DNA of 64,000 nt from MVRE01 sp015660965 (GTDB taxonomy: Archaea > Halobacteriota > Methanomicrobia > Methanomicrobiales > Methanospirillaceae): the NCBI GenBank assembly GCA_050015095.1, contig JBEKCC010000004.1:132204-196203 (forward strand). The letters run 5' to 3'. Below are positions 53,856-62,320 of the stretch, one piece after another (position 1 is the first letter of the stretch; each line of letters starts with the position of its first letter). Position numbers and translations under genes: made by a program. The notes beneath the pieces were generated by a model that made no database searches, was not told the DNA's origin, and saw only the letters and a program-made list of their open reading frames with translations.

Positions 53856-53922
53856 TGCTTTTGGAAATTTTAAACACTTTTTTTGAAAATAATAGTTCGA
53901 AGAAAACTTTTGTTTTATCGAA

Positions 53923-54630
53923 TTATCGATTCTTTTTACCAATTTTTTTGGAGGGAGATTTTGTCTCTTTTTCGTTCGAACGCATGTAAAGCTCATGAAG
54001 TGCGATGAGAACAAAAATAATAATCGTTACTTCGACGATATGGAGCGGTAGGTACCCGACAAGCGGGATAGCAAAGAGGGCTTTTCCGACCACCCACTCT
54101 TCTTTTACCGGTTCTATGCGTCCGATACCCTGGATACTGGAAAACTGATCAGGATAGGGATTGTTGTCCCCCCACGTGATATAGCCGCTGTGGGGCGGTG
54201 TATAATTTACCCGGAATGTAACCCCCTTGATTTCGGTCACAGGGTCTGTGGTCACATATTGTATAGCTCGATGAATGATGGGGTGAACGGATGTCATACC
54301 ATTGGGTTTGTAAATGATGACATCCCCATAATTCCCGTACCGGATCACGCCGGATCTGTTGCCCTCGGCCCAGGTCTGGAACTCCCCGTACCTGTCCTTC
54401 TGGACAACGACGACAAGGTCTCCCACATTCATATGTGGCACCATGCTTTGTGATTCAATAGTAACGACAGCTGGCCATGTACCACAGATTAGATAGAGGA
54501 AAAGCGCAATGCCTCCAACTACAACCACAAGCCACAAAATATCTCGTGCGAGTGATACGGCCCAGTGTTCGCTTTTCTGAAATCTTTCGATAAGTGATCT
54601 AATTGAGCGATCTTCTTTTCCTTCTACCAT
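53923..54630 (-). CDS. Signal peptidase I (archaeal S26B type)
   Basis: Cleaves signal peptides of exported proteins. The 235-residue protein has an N-terminal transmembrane helix (about 28-50), the catalytic serine in SQSMVPHMNVGD, and HPIIHRAIQ with the partner histidine that replaces the bacterial lysine. A second helix lies near 195-215 and the C-terminus is basic. G+C is higher than in neighbouring genes. Confidence 0.92.
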   Translation of the reverse strand: MVEGKEDRSIRSLIERFQKSEHWAVSLARDILWLVVVVGGIALFLYLICGTWPAVVTIESQSMVPHMNVGDLVVVVQKDRYGEFQTWAEGNRSGVIRYGNYGDVIIYKPNGMTSVHPIIHRAIQYVTTDPVTEIKGVTFRVNYTPPHSGYITWGDNNPYPDQFSSIQGIGRIEPVKEEWVVGKALFAIPLVGYLPLHIVEVTIIIFVLIALHELYMRSNEKETKSPSKKIGKKNR

Positions 54631-54736
54631 TATCCTGCTTTTTGTTGGATGTTTCTGTTAATATATCGCACCATTCTATTCAAGATGAATACGAACAGTG
54701 CGATGATATATCCATCTTCGCAGCCATATGTAATTT

Positions 54737-56158
54737 ATGCTCGATGCGCAACAGATAGCGCTTCGCTTTCTCCGAACAAAGTTGCAAATCCACCCTGATG
54801 TTATGAGATACCTTCAGGAGCAGGATAATCCGGACCTAATCGAGCAGATAATATCGCAATTGCCCCCTAATACCGTTGTTGTTACGTTAAAACATATCCC
54901 TGGTTTGAATATCCTACGAGATGGTACGAGGTTTTGGACTGATCCATCCGTTGAAGTTATAAGTGGGAGGGCGGGGACTTCGGGAGCTATTAACGGAACT
55001 GCTGATTTTCTTCACTACTTCAGGGACAGATATAACCGTCTTGGAAGTATGATACGAAACCGGTGTGGAGCAATGCCGATAGTTGGTCTCAGCCGTTCTT
55101 CCCGCTATCGTCAAGAAGAGTGCACAATTATCGGTATGGTAACCGAAGTGAAAAGTACTAAAAATGGTCACCGAATTGCAGAGCTCGAGGATCCAACTGG
55201 TACAATTGCTATCCTTTTTCGTAAAGATCGTCCGGTCTTTCCTGATGCTGAACGTCTCATTCACGATGAAGTCATTGGAGTTAAAGGAAAACTCTCTCAA
55301 GACGGCAAACTTTTTTTTGCAGAACAGTTGTTTCGTCCAGATATTCGAATTGACAATAAACCATTTAAGAGCGATCATTTTGGCAAGGCAGTCTTTATTT
55401 CCGATATACATGTGGGGAGCAATACCTTTTTAGAGAAACAATGGAATCGATTTGCAGATTGGCTCCATGATAATCCGATACAATATTTACTCGTCGCTGG
55501 AGATCTTGTGGATGGCGTAGGTGTTTATCCAGGTCAAGAGAACGAGCTCATGATTAAGAATATTTATGAACAATACGACAGATTAGGAGAAATGCTTCGT
55601 GACCTTCCATCTCGCACACAAATTGTCCTATCTCCAGGTAACCACGATGTGGTACGAGGTGCTGAGCCCCAGCCTATAATCCCTGAACAATTTACTAAAA
55701 AATTTCCAAACAATTGTATTCTTGTTGAAAACCCAGCGCTGCTAAATTTGCAGGGAGTTCGTGTATTAATGTATCACGGGAGGTCAATTGATGATATGAT
55801 TGGATTGATACCTGGCGCCAGCTATGAAAAAAGTGGTCAGATGATGGAAGAAATGCTCCAACGCCGTCATCTTGCTCCAGCATATGGACGTAAAACGCCT
55901 ATTGCAGCTGGACAACAAGATCGATTAATCATCGACCCCGTTCCTGAGATACTTCATACGGGTCATGTTCACATTAAAGGTCTCACAACATACCGGGGGG
56001 TTCTCGGTATTAATGCCGGCACATGGCAATCGCAGACCTCATTCCAAAAGCAGATGAATGTCAACCCAACACCTGCAGAAGCGGTGGTTGTAGACCTGAG
56101 GACGCTTGTCCCAGAGGTGGTTGACTTCAATATCAGGAACCCGGTGTCAGCAGCCTGA
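54737..56158 (+). CDS. polB: DNA polymerase D small subunit DP1
   Basis: Regulatory/proofreading subunit of the euryarchaeal replicative polymerase. The 473-residue protein has an OB-fold region (about 115-190) and the calcineurin-like 3'-5' exonuclease motifs SDIHVGS, VAGDLVDG, PGNHDV, MYHGRS and HTGHVHIKG. The N-terminal domain (1-80) is short compared with many DP1 proteins. The large subunit DP2 is not in this window. Confidence 0.95.
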   Translation: MLDAQQIALRFLRTKLQIHPDVMRYLQEQDNPDLIEQIISQLPPNTVVVTLKHIPGLNILRDGTRFWTDPSVEVISGRAGTSGAINGTADFLHYFRDRYNRLGSMIRNRCGAMPIVGLSRSSRYRQEECTIIGMVTEVKSTKNGHRIAELEDPTGTIAILFRKDRPVFPDAERLIHDEVIGVKGKLSQDGKLFFAEQLFRPDIRIDNKPFKSDHFGKAVFISDIHVGSNTFLEKQWNRFADWLHDNPIQYLLVAGDLVDGVGVYPGQENELMIKNIYEQYDRLGEMLRDLPSRTQIVLSPGNHDVVRGAEPQPIIPEQFTKKFPNNCILVENPALLNLQGVRVLMYHGRSIDDMIGLIPGASYEKSGQMMEEMLQRRHLAPAYGRKTPIAAGQQDRLIIDPVPEILHTGHVHIKGLTTYRGVLGINAGTWQSQTSFQKQMNVNPTPAEAVVVDLRTLVPEVVDFNIRNPVSAA

Positions 56159-56258
56159 AAGGTGATGCATAGTATGATAATACTGGTGCCGCCCTCTGTC
56201 GATGTCTACTCAAGATGATCTGAGGTCTTCTTGTTCCCCATTCCTTTAGGAAGTATCC

Positions 56259-56633
56259 TCATGAAAATACCCGCATTTTGCTCCTGACGTACCCCACCAG
56301 CCCGACACCCCCCCGCAGGTGAATGGCATTAAACGGACAGGACTCCTCGCATTGGGCGCAGCGCATGCACCGGTCAAGGTGAAACAACGGTTTATTTTTC
56401 CGCACCCGATCTTTACCTAATGGTCTCTTCTCAGGATCCTCAACCATCTCGATGGCCAGTGCCGGACAGACCCTGAAACACGTCCCGCACCCAACACAGG
56501 CTTCATTGTCATGAACGATCATCCCCCGGTAGTTTCTGGGAAGAGGCCACTGCTGGCGGGGATAGAGGAGCGTGAACGGTTTTTTAAAGAGATGCTCACA
56601 GAGCAGTGGCAGTAATACCCCCGGCTTTTTCAT
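56259..56633 (-). CDS. Group 4 hydrogenase ferredoxin-like subunit (NuoI/MbhN-like)
   Basis: A 124-residue protein with two 4Fe-4S motifs, CVGCGTCFRVCP and CMRCAQCEESCP, linking the electron donor (ferredoxin) to the small subunit. Its N-terminus LFKKPFTLLYP is typical for NuoI-like membrane association. Last gene of the hydrogenase operon; six bases after the NuoH-like gene. Confidence 0.93.
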   Translation of the reverse strand: MKKPGVLLPLLCEHLFKKPFTLLYPRQQWPLPRNYRGMIVHDNEACVGCGTCFRVCPALAIEMVEDPEKRPLGKDRVRKNKPLFHLDRCMRCAQCEESCPFNAIHLRGGVGLVGYVRSKMRVFS

Positions 56634-56639
56634 CAGAAC

Positions 56640-57623
56640 TCACCCATGCAGAATACCGATATACATGACAGCGATGAACAACTGGAAAATCCCCCCCATC
56701 GCAAGGTATTTCCATGAAAAATCCAGCATCTGGTCGATTCGTATCCTGGCGAATAGGGTCCTGATGACCGCAAGGAGGAAAACAATCATGAGTGATTTTG
56801 CGATATAGAGTAGAAAATTGATAACGTTGGTAAGATCGGTGCCGGCCCAGGAAATACTACCATAACTAACAATAAACCCCCCCAAGAAGACGGCGGCAAT
56901 AAGCGAGGACCCGACCACCATTCTGATATCATCCATCAGACGCATCACTGCAAGTTTTTTGCCGGAATACTCTGTCAGTACTCCACCAACAATCTCCGTC
57001 TCTGCTTGGGGGATGTCAAAGGGTGTTCGCTCAAGTTTTGCTTCAAGCGCAAGCAATGCAATGACAAATCCCGGGATAACGATGAGCATAGAAGCAGGAT
57101 ACATTTCCAGGTACGCAGTGATGTCGCTGATTCTCCATGACCCTGCGATTATGCCGCAGGAAAGGCAGGCGAGGATGAAAGGTACTTCATAACCAAAGAG
57201 CATGGTGGCGGCGCGAAAGCCTCCCAAGAGGGGATAGAGGCTCACCGAGGACCAGCCGATAACGAAGAGGGCTAGTGCCGGAATACTGAGCAGGTACAGT
57301 GCGATAATGAGGTCCCCCTGCAACGGGAACAATGCCGTGGCACTCCAAATGGGAATGAATATGATTGGTGTCATGACTGCCGCAAAGGCGATGAGTGGTG
57401 TGTACTGGAAAAGAATGCTATCAACGTTCTTGGGGATGATATCCTCTTTGCCGAGAAGCTTGATCAGATCTGCAAACGGCTGGAAGAGAGGCGGCCCCAC
57501 CCTGTTCTGCAACCGTGCATACACCTTCCTATCCACCCACTCACAGAAAAGCCCGAACACCAGAAGGAATACAAAGCCCGGAAAGAGGATCAGGTACAGA
57601 ACTGCAGCAAGGGAATCCATCAT
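56640..57623 (-). CDS. Group 4 hydrogenase membrane subunit (NuoH/MbhM-like)
   Basis: A 327-residue membrane protein with about eight helices. FADLIKLLGKEDIIP and FDIPQAETEIVGG are the NuoH signatures that form the docking site for the small and large subunits and the entry of the proton/sodium path. ATG at 57623 overlaps the large-subunit stop in an ATGA junction. Confidence 0.94.
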   Translation of the reverse strand: MMDSLAAVLYLILFPGFVFLLVFGLFCEWVDRKVYARLQNRVGPPLFQPFADLIKLLGKEDIIPKNVDSILFQYTPLIAFAAVMTPIIFIPIWSATALFPLQGDLIIALYLLSIPALALFVIGWSSVSLYPLLGGFRAATMLFGYEVPFILACLSCGIIAGSWRISDITAYLEMYPASMLIVIPGFVIALLALEAKLERTPFDIPQAETEIVGGVLTEYSGKKLAVMRLMDDIRMVVGSSLIAAVFLGGFIVSYGSISWAGTDLTNVINFLLYIAKSLMIVFLLAVIRTLFARIRIDQMLDFSWKYLAMGGIFQLFIAVMYIGILHG

Positions 57624-58795
57624 GCAATTCCTCTTCTTCCTTTTTTCCATTTACCCAAGGCACCGAGGGTGGTCACTACCTTCTTTCCCTTCGAATAATC
57701 AGTCATCGTAACCCGTGCGGAACAGCTCAGGCACGGATCGATGGCATCGACAACGATCGGCACATCGGCAATATACACTCCTTTGAGCATCTCTGCCATC
57801 ACAAGCCAGTTGCCAAGTGTCGGAGACCGGATTTTGACGCGTTCGGGCATATTGCTCCCGTTGCTCTTGACATAGTAGATCAGTTCACCCCTGGGTGCCT
57901 CGTATCTGCTGACCGCTTCCCCGGTAGGCACTTTGGGCGGCGCCTTCGTACGGATCTCCCCACCCGGAAGAACATCGAGGACCTGACGGCAGATCCTGAT
58001 ACTCTGGACGAGCTCCCCGGTCTTGACGATACTCCTGCCCCACACATCACCGGATTCGGCAGTCACAACGGAAAAGTCAAGATCCAGATACGCAGCATAG
58101 GAATCATCGGCACGAACATCTATTTTTACGTTCGAGGCACGCGTTGTCGGACCGACCGCACAAAGTTTCCTTGCTTTGTCAGTGGAGAGGTATCCGACAC
58201 CCCTTGTTCTCATCAGAAACGTCTCTTCCTCAGTAATCACGTGAATGTAGTATTTCACGCTCTTTTCAAGAAGATCCAGCCCTTCTTTCAGCCCGCTGAT
58301 ATCCTCCTGTGCAATGTCCCTCCTTACCCCACCGATGGTGTTCATTGCATAGTGCACCCTGTTTCCGGAGATGAGTTCGAGCATATCGTTGACCCGTTCC
58401 CGATCTCTCCAGGTATACATGAGGAGGGTGTCCCACCCTATCTCGTGCCCTGCGATCCCTAGCCAGAGGAGATGACTCTGTATCCGTTCAAGCTCGCCGA
58501 TGAATGTCCGTATGTACCGCGCTTGGTCAGGAACCTGAAGCCCGAGGATCTCTTCCACTGCGTGGCAGTACGAGGTGGTATGTGCGTGGGAGCAGATCCC
58601 GCACACCCGCTCGATTAGGTAGAGATTCTGAATATAGGATCTTGCTTCCGTTGCTTTCTCTATCCCACGGTGGTTGAACGAAAGGATGATATCGGCATCG
58701 ACCACCTTCTCCCCGTCGATGGATATGTCAAGCCTCATCGGTTCCTTGAATCCTGGGTGCTGCGGACCGATTGGAATGAGAATGTTTTTCTCCAT
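57620..58795 (-). CDS. Group 4 [NiFe] hydrogenase large subunit (NuoD/MbhL-like)
   Basis: Catalytic subunit, 391 residues, making or using H2 with ferredoxin. All nickel ligands are present: ERVCGICSHAH near residue 65 and DPCLSCSARV near the C-terminus (about residue 370). This separates it from Fpo/Nuo complex I subunits that have lost them. N-terminus LIPIGPQHPGFKEPMRL is also family typical. ATG at 58795 is chosen over 58813. The C-terminus is basic and short after DPCxxC; a cleavable tail is not obvious. Confidence 0.95.
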   Translation of the reverse strand: MEKNILIPIGPQHPGFKEPMRLDISIDGEKVVDADIILSFNHRGIEKATEARSYIQNLYLIERVCGICSHAHTTSYCHAVEEILGLQVPDQARYIRTFIGELERIQSHLLWLGIAGHEIGWDTLLMYTWRDRERVNDMLELISGNRVHYAMNTIGGVRRDIAQEDISGLKEGLDLLEKSVKYYIHVITEEETFLMRTRGVGYLSTDKARKLCAVGPTTRASNVKIDVRADDSYAAYLDLDFSVVTAESGDVWGRSIVKTGELVQSIRICRQVLDVLPGGEIRTKAPPKVPTGEAVSRYEAPRGELIYYVKSNGSNMPERVKIRSPTLGNWLVMAEMLKGVYIADVPIVVDAIDPCLSCSARVTMTDYSKGKKVVTTLGALGKWKKGRRGIA

Positions 58796-58816
58796 ACTAC
58801 CACGTTCTCTCACACT

Positions 58817-59254
58817 TTATTTCACTGCATAGTCTTTGCGGAGCGGGTATACTCCTTCCGGCCAGTCATCAGAGAGGAGAATTCTCTTTGGATTTGGGAT
58901 ATGTTCGACCCTTATCCCGAACATGTCCTGGATCTCCCGTTCGTACGTCAGTGCCCCAGGAAGGATCGTGGTCACGGTCGGCACGACAGGGTTCTCCCGG
59001 GAGATCTCTACCCGGACGGTGATCTCATTGTTTTCCCAGTAAAGATGGTAAAGAACCTCAAACACGTTCTCCTCAATTCGGTCCACCACCGTTATCGTTG
59101 AAATATGGGTCGCACCCTGATCCCGGAGAGATTCCAGCACTTCAATCAGGCGTTCCAGATGAGTGTACACCATGACCCTCCGCTCTCGCGGAATTCTAAT
59201 CTCAATGCCCGAAAGCCTTCCTTTGATACGCTCCACGACCTGTTCGGTCTTCAT
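58817..59254 (-). CDS. Group 4 hydrogenase 30 kDa-like subunit (NuoC/MbhK-like)
   Basis: A 145-residue soluble subunit. The signature TYEREIQDMFGIRVE and the end WPEGVYPLRKDYAV match the complex I 30-kDa family. It overlaps the NuoB-like stop in an ATGA junction and precedes the large subunit by 21 bases. Confidence 0.92.
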   Translation of the reverse strand: MKTEQVVERIKGRLSGIEIRIPRERRVMVYTHLERLIEVLESLRDQGATHISTITVVDRIEENVFEVLYHLYWENNEITVRVEISRENPVVPTVTTILPGALTYEREIQDMFGIRVEHIPNPKRILLSDDWPEGVYPLRKDYAVK

Positions 59255-59718
59255 TGCACTGCCTGTCCCTCGTTCACCGAACTTTTTTCGGCAAGCCCTC
59301 CACCCGCTATTTTATTAAGCACATGTACCACTCCGTCAATTATCTCGCTGGGTCTTGGTGGGCAGCCACCTATATACACGTCCACCGGAATCACGGTATC
59401 GACGCCCCCCCTCGCATTATAGCATCCGTGAAATACCCCCCCGGAGCAGGTACAGACACCCACGGCAAGCACAAATTTCGGTTCGGCCATCTGTTCGTAC
59501 ACCCTTTTTAACCGTGCCTCACTCTGCTGTGTTACCGGACCGGTAACCACAAGAACATCGGCGTGCCGGGGACTTCCTTTCAAAAGAACCCCGAACCGTT
59601 CGACATCGAACCGCGGGGTGAGTACCGCCACCACCTCAATATCACAGGCATTGCACCCGCCGGTGTTGAAATGGCAAATCCAGGGGGATTTCATCCGTGC
59701 CCATTTCAAAAGATCCAT
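59251..59718 (-). CDS. Group 4 hydrogenase small subunit (NuoB/MbhJ-like)
   Basis: Carries the proximal 4Fe-4S cluster next to the NiFe site. The 155-residue protein has GGCNACDIE, the mid cysteine in VGVCTCSGG and the last in GGCPPRPSE. ATG at 59718 follows GCGAGGTAA. Overlaps NuoC-like by 4 nt. Confidence 0.94.
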   Translation of the reverse strand: MDLLKWARMKSPWICHFNTGGCNACDIEVVAVLTPRFDVERFGVLLKGSPRHADVLVVTGPVTQQSEARLKRVYEQMAEPKFVLAVGVCTCSGGVFHGCYNARGGVDTVIPVDVYIGGCPPRPSEIIDGVVHVLNKIAGGGLAEKSSVNEGQAVQ

Positions 59719-59722
59719 CAGG

Positions 59723-60046
59723 TTACCTCGCAATAAGGATTGACATACCGAACAAGACTAGACTCAGGTACAGGAGCGGCAATGCATACGCGGTTATTCC
59801 AAACGACGTGCAAGTGACCAGTGCCCCCACATGGAGGATGGAGAAGAGGTACGCAATATGGTAAAAATTATAATTCGGTCGTAACTTCCCGAGCGGTGCA
59901 ACCTCTCCGCATGCATAGGACGAAAGTTTTGCACCGGCATCCATAAGTTTTGGTGCAAGGGCTGTTCCCACCGCATAGACAAGCACGCCTACCCCGAGGT
60001 AGACTAGGAACACCACCACAGGATTAAGGATCTCGGGCATAGACAT
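59723..60046 (-). CDS. NuoA-like (chain 3) membrane subunit of the hydrogenase complex
   Basis: A 107-residue protein with three hydrophobic segments. The loop SSYACGEVAPLGKLRPNYNF is close to the NuoA YECG loop. By position (between antiporter and small subunit) it corresponds to MbhI in mbh operons; that equivalence is inferred. Starts at 60055 (GTG), 60046 and 60040 are all possible. It follows an internal TATA-like element. Confidence 0.82.
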   Translation of the reverse strand: MSMPEILNPVVVFLVYLGVGVLVYAVGTALAPKLMDAGAKLSSYACGEVAPLGKLRPNYNFYHIAYLFSILHVGALVTCTSFGITAYALPLLYLSLVLFGMSILIAR

Positions 60047-60070
60047 CTGAGACACTGGATGATTGTGTAC

Positions 60071-60087
60071 ACCGATATATATACGGT
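60071..60087 (-). promoter_or_regulatory. TATA-rich near-palindrome inside the hydrogenase operon
   Basis: ACCGATATATATACGGT lies in the 56-base gap before the NuoA-like gene, 25-41 bases upstream of its ATG at 60046. On the minus strand it reads ACCGTATATATATCGGT, a good TATA box flanked by inverted ACCG/CGGT. It would allow the hydrogenase core genes to be transcribed separately from the antiporter genes. Confidence 0.5.
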
Positions 60088-60102
60088 AGGTCTGTCACAA
60101 TT

Positions 60103-61626
60103 TCACACCGGGAAAAACTGATGGTACAGGTATGCTGCAGCAGGTGAAACGATTGCAAGTCCGACCTGCGGGAAAATACCCAGAATGATGATGAGTGCGG
60201 TGGCAACTAGTATCATCGCCTGCATGAGCCGAGGGACTGGCCGGACCCCAGTCACCTTCACTCCCTGCTCCTCGGAAAACATGATGGTATTGATAGAAGG
60301 AACGTAATATCCGATGGAGAGGACGATGTTTGCAAGCATGACAGAGACAAAAAGCAGCCCTACACCGCCTAGATCGATTCCTGCACGGGCGATGAAAATC
60401 TCACTGATAAAACCTGTCATCGGCGGCATGCCGTTCAGCGCGAGAATGCAGAGGGTGTACGATATGCCAACAAAGGGCAACACCCTCCCGATACCCCTCA
60501 TCTCATCAATGTTTTTTGTTCGGATCGAATAGATGAGCGCGCCGGCACAAAGGAACGCCCCCCCTTTCATGAACGCGTGCCCGAGGATATGGTAGAGCCC
60601 CCCGGTAAAACCGAGTTCGGTCCCCTGCCCGTAAAGCCCCATGCCGAACGCGAATCCCAGCATGATATACCCGACCTGCGCAATGCTGGAACAGGCGAGC
60701 ATCCTTTTTAAGTCGCGCTGCTGCAATGCGATGAGATTCCCCGTGCACATAGTGAGCACGGCGAGAAGTGCGAGCACAAGACCGAAGCTGACATGGGTAG
60801 TCTGTCCGAATAGAGGGATCAGTGCCTTGATCAACGCGATGAAGCCGGCCTCAATGATGATGCCTGAGAGCATCGCGCTGACGCCGCTCGGAGCGGCACT
60901 GTGCGCATCCGGGAGCCAGGTGTGGAGGGGGACGAGAGCGGCCTTAACGCCAAAGCCTGCGATCATGAGCCCCCCTGAAATGAGGACAAGCCCCGGCATC
61001 GTCGCCGGTGCAACAAGGTTCAGTGCCGGCCCGATACCATTGAGCTCCAGTGTCCCTGCATAGACAAAGAGCACCGAGATCCCAAAGAGTGCGGTCACTG
61101 ATCCAACCGCACTCATGATCGCGTACTTGGTTGCTGCCTTGATTGGTTCCCATGTACCCGTGTGGTACGCCACGAGCGGGAACGAGGCGATCGACATCAG
61201 TTCAAAGAAGACGTACATGTTGAACAGGTCTTGGGCAAGCCCGATTCCTAGGACTCCCGCTGCCATGAGCAGGAGGAGGGCATAGTACTTTTCGGTTCCC
61301 TCCCCGCCTTCCAGGTACCGTATGGAGTAACAACAGCTGATGATAAGGAGTGCTGTCCCTGTACACCCCAGGAAGAGAGCCAGAGGGGTAAGCGCGAGCG
61401 CGATTCCCGAGGGATTCAGAGTGACAACGAGTGACTCGCCACCCTGCACGGCAGGGATGGCGCTTATGAGTACACCGAGAGTCGCGATGGCAAAAAGGGT
61501 GGCGATACCCCCCGTATACCAGCTCCCCTTCGGTCTTCCAACCTTGCCAAAGGTATACGTGGTGAGAGCCCCGAACAGGAGCAGGAATTCAGGAAGGATC
61601 ACCCACACCCCGTTCCCTATTATCAC
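60103..61626 (-). CDS. Proton/sodium antiporter-like subunit (NuoN/MrpD/MbhH-like)
   Basis: A 507-residue membrane protein of about fourteen helices. Conserved charges are seen in MYVFFELMSIASF (Glu), KAALVPLHTWLPDAH (Lys, His), LKRMLACSSIAQVGY and HAFMKGGAFLCAGA. It pumps H+ or Na+ driven by ferredoxin:H+ oxidoreduction in the core. GTG start at 61626, with GGGGTGGTC upstream. Confidence 0.93.
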   Translation of the reverse strand: MIIGNGVWVILPEFLLLFGALTTYTFGKVGRPKGSWYTGGIATLFAIATLGVLISAIPAVQGGESLVVTLNPSGIALALTPLALFLGCTGTALLIISCCYSIRYLEGGEGTEKYYALLLLMAAGVLGIGLAQDLFNMYVFFELMSIASFPLVAYHTGTWEPIKAATKYAIMSAVGSVTALFGISVLFVYAGTLELNGIGPALNLVAPATMPGLVLISGGLMIAGFGVKAALVPLHTWLPDAHSAAPSGVSAMLSGIIIEAGFIALIKALIPLFGQTTHVSFGLVLALLAVLTMCTGNLIALQQRDLKRMLACSSIAQVGYIMLGFAFGMGLYGQGTELGFTGGLYHILGHAFMKGGAFLCAGALIYSIRTKNIDEMRGIGRVLPFVGISYTLCILALNGMPPMTGFISEIFIARAGIDLGGVGLLFVSVMLANIVLSIGYYVPSINTIMFSEEQGVKVTGVRPVPRLMQAMILVATALIIILGIFPQVGLAIVSPAAAYLYHQFFPV

Positions 61627-61787
61627 ATGACCACCCCGTCAATCCGTTCCGGGCGTATAATCCATTCATCCAATGGACAACACGAGGGTGTGATCATGTT
61701 GTTGAACGTTACAACAAGCAGAACGGGCGATGCACTGATAACCGGTAAAAGCTTTTGCATAAATCCCGTTTCAACAGACACGATCAC
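61623..61787 (-). CDS. Candidate 54-residue small protein in the hydrogenase operon
   Basis: An open frame starting at GTG 61787 exactly fills the gap between the MrpC-like and MrpD-like genes: it begins one base after the MrpC-like stop and its ATGTGA end overlaps the GTG of the antiporter by 4 nt. AAGGGAT precedes the start. The product has a hydrophobic stretch (MQKLLPVISASPVLLVVTF) and then CCPLDEWIIRPERID. Roughly half of its third codon positions are G or C, lower than neighbouring genes, so it may be noncoding spacer instead. I recognise no family. Confidence 0.35.
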   Translation of the reverse strand: MIVSVETGFMQKLLPVISASPVLLVVTFNNMITPSCCPLDEWIIRPERIDGVVM

Positions 61788-61788
61788 A

Positions 61789-62097
61789 TCATCCCTTCAG
61801 CTGTGCCATCCGGTCTGCAAGGATCCCCCGTTTGAGCCGGAACACATTCACGATGAGGGCAAGAATCACAGCAACAATCACCGCATCAATCAGGATCGCT
61901 GTCACGACGATTGCCTGCGCGATCCCGGTATTGTTCTGGTAAAACCCACCGGTGATGAAATTCAGGATGACAGCCTTCCCCATGATCTCGATGCCGATGA
62001 TGATCTTTATGAGGTTTCGCTGGGCGATGACAGAGTACAGTCCCAGGAGAAGGATACCAAAGCATAGGGTGAAATATCCGGAAAAAAGGTCAGTCAT
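61789..62097 (-). CDS. MrpC/NuoK-like subunit (MbhG-like)
   Basis: A 102-residue protein with three helices; the second contains the conserved glutamate in IIGIEIMGKAVIL. ATG at 62097 follows GGGAGGGG by seven bases. It overlaps the MbhE-like gene by 8 nt. Confidence 0.9.
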   Translation of the reverse strand: MTDLFSGYFTLCFGILLLGLYSVIAQRNLIKIIIGIEIMGKAVILNFITGGFYQNNTGIAQAIVVTAILIDAVIVAVILALIVNVFRLKRGILADRMAQLKG

Positions 62098-62320
62098 CAG
62101 GCGACCCCTCCCGAAGGAGCACAACCACAGCGAATGATCCGGCGATAATGAGCATCACCTGGCCCAGAGTGTCAAAACCCCGGTATTCCCAGAGGGCCGT
62201 GTTAAACGAGACACCGCTGTCCACGTGGCGCGGCTCTGTAATGCTGCCTGCTCCCCAGATCAGCATGCCGAGCATGAAGACCAGGACAACTGCGGTGATC
62301 CCTTTTCTACGTGTCTTCAT
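62090..62320 (-). CDS. MbhE-like small membrane subunit
   Basis: A 76-residue protein with two helices and the linker SFNTALWEYRGFDTLGQ, the signature of the MbhE/MrpA-C-terminal family (RGFDTLGE). ATG at 62320 with GGGAGGAG upstream, both inside the end of the antiporter gene (14-nt overlap). Confidence 0.87.
   Translation of the reverse strand: MKTRRKGITAVVLVFMLGMLIWGAGSITEPRHVDSGVSFNTALWEYRGFDTLGQVMLIIAGSFAVVVLLREGSPDD

Noticed and set aside
54914..55411. Open frame of 165 codons on the - strand inside the polymerase D small subunit gene
   Set aside because: The + strand gene has all calcineurin-like motifs; the minus-strand frame is a shadow.
57515..58462. Long open frame (315 codons) on the + strand across the hydrogenase large subunit
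   Set aside because: It is the antisense shadow of a GC-rich gene with clear [NiFe] motifs; the translated product has no recognisable family character.
61627..62067. Open frame of 146 codons on the + strand across the MrpC-like gene
   Set aside because: It opposes a recognised MrpC/NuoK-like gene with a good ribosome site and is rich in His, Asp and Pro, typical of an antisense frame.
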